Shown here in pieces: positions 6,494 to 8,330 of a DNA stretch of 8,330 bases. A model generated the notes under the pieces. The model worked only from the letters and a program-made list of their open reading frames with translations. It did not search any database and was not told where the DNA came from. The stretch comes from Candidatus Latescibacteria bacterium 4484_7 (GTDB lineage: Bacteria; Krumholzibacteriota; Krumholzibacteriia; Krumholzibacteriales; Krumholzibacteriaceae). Where the stretch lies: assembly GCA_002085285.1 (NCBI GenBank), contig NATK01000087.1:1-8330 (forward strand), given 5' to 3'. Position numbers and translations under genes: made by a program. The stretch's first letter is position 1. Each line of letters begins with the position of its first letter.

Positions 6494-7538
6494 GATCCGG
6501 TGCTATGTCCATCTCCATAATGTCATTGTGAGAGAGTTGCGCAGGTGCTTCGTTGACCCATACGCTGCCATTGTAATACGTGATGTACCCGCCCCTGCGC
6601 GCACCTTCCCATACACCTCCCACCCAGGGATTCCCAGAGGGATCGACAGCGATCGATCTCAGAATATCGGTACTGGTTCTTATCCTGTACCCGACGAAGA
6701 GCACGTTCTTCAGACTCCCTGACGTATAAGGGTTTCCGCTTATATCGATCCAATCGCCCTGAGACCACTCGAAAACCTTAGCCCTCGAAATAGAGAACAA
6801 GTTGCCACCGCCCGACGCGATGGAAACGAGCGCTTCACCGGCCGGGGACGGCATCTGATTCCAGCCGCCCCCTCCGTACCAGAAAATTCCGCTGTCCGAG
6901 AGACAGTAAACATGTCCATCATAGCTACACAGCGACCTCGTCGCTCCTATCGGAAAAGAAACTACCTGAAACGAATTCCTATCAAAGAGAACGACCCCGC
7001 CCGAATAACCGACCCAGAGAGAATCTCCCACCGCAAAGATGTCGTACACAGGTTTCTCCTCCAGATAGTCGGTCAGATTTGTTTCTTTCGTGTGCACGTT
7101 GTCGAAGAACTTTGCAATACCCTTCGTAGAGCCGTAATAAACGTCTTCCCCTACGGACAGAAGACAGGTGACGCTGTCGGAAAGCATCCCGCTGGTTCTC
7201 GATAGATTGTACAGAATAACCGAAGGGTCAGTTTCAATCGCCTCCACCCGAGCAATACCGTGGGCAGCAAACCCCACCCAGAGATTTCCCTCATTGTCGA
7301 TGGTGATATCTGACACCCCACTCGATGGAAAACCGAGGCCGTTTATATATTGTGTAAAACTCGAATCGGAAAGGTCGTACTTCATAATACCGCCGCCCGT
7401 AGCGCAATAGAGGCTTCCACCGAATTCCCTTATCCTGTAAACAGAACTCGAATTGTAGAACTGCTCCCACTCTTTCGAATGGACGGTGGTAAAAAGAACA
7501 AAGACGACGGCAAAGAACACAAAGAGCTTACCTCTCAC
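6387..7538 (-). CDS. N-terminal fragment of the propeller protein (signal peptide and first blades)
   Basis: As written, this frame ends at a TGA at 6389-6387 after about 36 nonsense residues that follow the shift. The GTG at 7538 is chosen over an in-frame ATG at 7565 for three reasons. It has AAAGGAGAG (7545-7553) six bases upstream. It shares one base with the preceding stop (TAGTG). It also puts a clean signal peptide at the N-terminus: MRGKLF, a hydrophobic core, then TTVHS before KEWEQF. Blade motifs are DNEGNLWVG (81-89), GDSLWVGYSGGVVLF (171-185) and DPSGNPWVG (299-307). The sense sequence stops at IAPD (345-348). Confidence 0.75.
   Translation of the reverse strand: MRGKLFVFFAVVFVLFTTVHSKEWEQFYNSSSVYRIREFGGSLYCATGGGIMKYDLSDSSFTQYINGLGFPSSGVSDITIDNEGNLWVGFAAHGIARVEAIETDPSVILYNLSRTSGMLSDSVTCLLSVGEDVYYGSTKGIAKFFDNVHTKETNLTDYLEEKPVYDIFAVGDSLWVGYSGGVVLFDRNSFQVVSFPIGATRSLCSYDGHVYCLSDSGIFWYGGGGWNQMPSPAGEALVSIASGGGNLFSISRAKVFEWSQGDWIDISGNPYTSGSLKNVLFVGYRIRTSTDILRSIAVDPSGNPWVGGVWEGARRGGYITYYNGSVWVNEAPAQLSHNDIMEMDIAPDRLQPCPPIRFQGQPVVQRSRLRPRQDSCRRSSRLY
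6480..6502 (-). other. +1 frameshift site inside the propeller gene
   Basis: The upstream frame reads GCA CCG GAT CGG TTA (A P D R L), and sense continues only if the C at 6494 is skipped, giving GGT TAC AAC CTT (G Y N L). The TAG at 6505-6503 in the downstream frame sets the upper limit of the crossing point. There is no homopolymer and no known slippery codon pair followed by a stop. Confidence 0.7.
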
Positions 7539-8330
7539 TACTCGCTCTCCTTTGTATAAAACCATGCAGGATACGCGGCTCGCTTAAGCATAAAAAAAGA
7601 TTTCAGGAATATCAACAGGTCGTTTCCGAAAGACCAGTTTCTCAGGTACGATATCTCCTGATCGACAACCTCATCGAAGACCTCCTGACGAACCAACCTC
7701 CATCGGCCGGTAATTCCCGGCTTCACCGTATCGAGCAGGAAGCGATCCTTCTCGTACATCTCTCCGTAAACCGGCGGAGGACCAACAAAACTCAGTTTTC
7801 CAGCAAGGATACAAGCTAAAATGTGGTAATCGATCAAAGTGAAACGATAGTTTCCATCACCATCGACCAATCCCACCCATTGGATTTCTTCTCCCTTAAA
7901 AGCCGTTCTTCCTTCGACGACCGGCTTCAAGCCGCGCGATCGTGCGAGTGTCTTTATTATAGGAACAAGCAGCAGAGAGAACGGCACGGCCAAAATCGCA
8001 ACGAAGATATCGAGGCTCCTCTTCAGAAAACGCTCAAACTTCATAGTAAAACCGAACTCGAGGGAAAAAAGGTCTATGCCGTCTATCTCCTCTATACTTA
8101 CTCCACTGCCCAGTACTCCTGCGAGATCGGAGATTACCTTTATTTGAACCATCTTACCTTTGAGTCTTAGAATCGTCCGAAGCAGTCTTTGCGACTCGGT
8201 GAAGGAGGGCATAACGATAATCTCCTGTATCCGGAACTCATCGAGCAGTTCCTCTACTCGATCGATTGGCCCGAGAGATTCATCGCTTTCATTCACCACC
8301 CCGACTATGTCGATCCCAAGCGCTCCGGTC
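7538..8330 (-). CDS. Polyprenyl sugar-phosphotransferase homologue with degenerate active site (5' end outside window)
   Basis: The last 263 residues are visible; the N-terminus lies beyond 8330. In window numbering, residues 1-75 resemble the CoA-binding-like domain of WcaJ/WbaP-type enzymes (GIDIVGVVNE; QEIIVMPS at 35-42). KRSLDIFVAILAVPFSLLLVP (103-123) is the membrane helix that precedes the transferase domain. The C-terminal landmarks are well kept: GKLSFVGPPPV (177-187), VKPGITGRW (202-210) and YLRNWSFGNDLLI (228-240). The middle is not: the FFRQ-R-G and KFRSM motifs are gone, and where the family has the catalytic Asp-Glu of DELPQ this protein reads I-D (around 166-167). The block from the helix to VGP is also shorter than usual. 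Active relatives transfer a sugar-1-phosphate to undecaprenyl phosphate to start glycan synthesis. This one is probably inactive or repurposed. Its stop overlaps the propeller start by one base. Confidence 0.8.
   Translation of the reverse strand, partial: TGALGIDIVGVVNESDESLGPIDRVEELLDEFRIQEIIVMPSFTESQRLLRTILRLKGKMVQIKVISDLAGVLGSGVSIEEIDGIDLFSLEFGFTMKFERFLKRSLDIFVAILAVPFSLLLVPIIKTLARSRGLKPVVEGRTAFKGEEIQWVGLVDGDGNYRFTLIDYHILACILAGKLSFVGPPPVYGEMYEKDRFLLDTVKPGITGRWRLVRQEVFDEVVDQEISYLRNWSFGNDLLIFLKSFFMLKRAAYPAWFYTKESE
7545..7553 (-). promoter_or_regulatory. Strong ribosome binding site for the propeller gene
   Basis: AAAGGAGAG lies within the last codons of the upstream gene and ends six bases before the GTG at 7538. 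It is the best ribosome site in the window and decides the start. Confidence 0.75.

Larger units (their letters stand above)
5327..7538 (-). pseudogene. Secreted Reg_prop beta-propeller with C-terminal sorting domain, frameshifted
   Basis: Two adjacent frames make one protein of about 736 residues once a single base near 6494 is skipped. The order is signal peptide (1-21), two-component-regulator propeller blades, then a FlgD-Ig / type IX sorting-like domain (652-736). Blades can be seen as repeated D-x-x-G-N/S-x-W-V-G units on both sides of the break. Such repeats form a seven-bladed propeller in the periplasmic sensor of hybrid two-component kinases. Here no membrane helix, kinase or receiver domain follows, so this is an exported or surface protein rather than a signalling kinase. 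Its ligand is unknown; given the operon, the polysaccharide is a candidate. The gene touches the upstream gene (TAGTG) and the downstream one (ATGA). The break may be a true inactivating mutation or an assembly error; strong conservation of reading sense on both sides favours a recent or artefactual change. Confidence 0.75.

Noticed and set aside
6480..6502. Programmed +1 ribosomal frameshift
   Set aside because: No slow stop codon at the crossing, no CTT-type slippery codon and no internal ribosome-like spacer. Mutation or assembly error is simpler.
5327..7538. Hybrid two-component sensor kinase
   Set aside because: Only the propeller repeats are present. No membrane helix after them, no histidine kinase or receiver; the protein ends in a sorting-type domain.
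1..8330. CRISPR array, tRNA, insertion sequence or prophage genes
   Set aside because: No spaced repeats, cloverleaf, transposase motif or terminal inverted repeats were seen on either strand.

Overview
All six genes in this window lie on the minus strand, so transcription runs from high to low coordinates. The window is the middle of a cell-surface polysaccharide gene cluster. Secreted two-component-regulator-type beta-propeller repeats, together with a C-terminal domain of the FlgD-Ig / type IX sorting kind (YPNP start, GVYLVRI, short basic end), point to a Gram-negative bacterium of the FCB group or a related candidate phylum. That placement is an inference from protein style; no marker gene is present.

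Layout in transcription order. (1) 8330-7538: the 3' part of a polyprenyl-phosphate sugar-phosphotransferase homologue that has lost the family's catalytic motifs. (2) 7538-5327: a secreted beta-propeller protein of about 736 residues, broken by a +1 frameshift near 6494. (3) 5330-3900: a CapD/WbpM/PglF-type nucleotide-sugar 4,6-dehydratase without the usual N-terminal membrane domain. (4) 3877-2927: a FemAB-like GNAT acyltransferase. (5) 2828-1536: a GT4-type cytoplasmic glycosyltransferase. (6) 1442-1: the first 480 residues of a polytopic GT-C glycosyltransferase, which continues past base 1.

The first four genes are very tightly packed: TAGTG at gene 1/2, ATGA at 2/3 and a 22-base gap at 3/4. 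They look like one transcript with translational coupling. Before genes 5 and 6 there are spacers of 98 and 93 bases that hold small palindromes and, on the opposite strand, one promoter-like sequence.

Inferred workflow: the dehydratase makes a 4-keto-6-deoxy nucleotide sugar, GT4 adds a sugar on the cytoplasmic face, and the GT-C enzyme adds a sugar from a polyprenyl carrier on the periplasmic face. The FemAB-like enzyme may acylate or aminoacylate the glycan or a precursor. The propeller is exported and may bind or sense the surface product. The initiating transferase would have to come from elsewhere if the homologue here is inactive. No RNA gene, insertion sequence, CRISPR array or clear terminator was seen.
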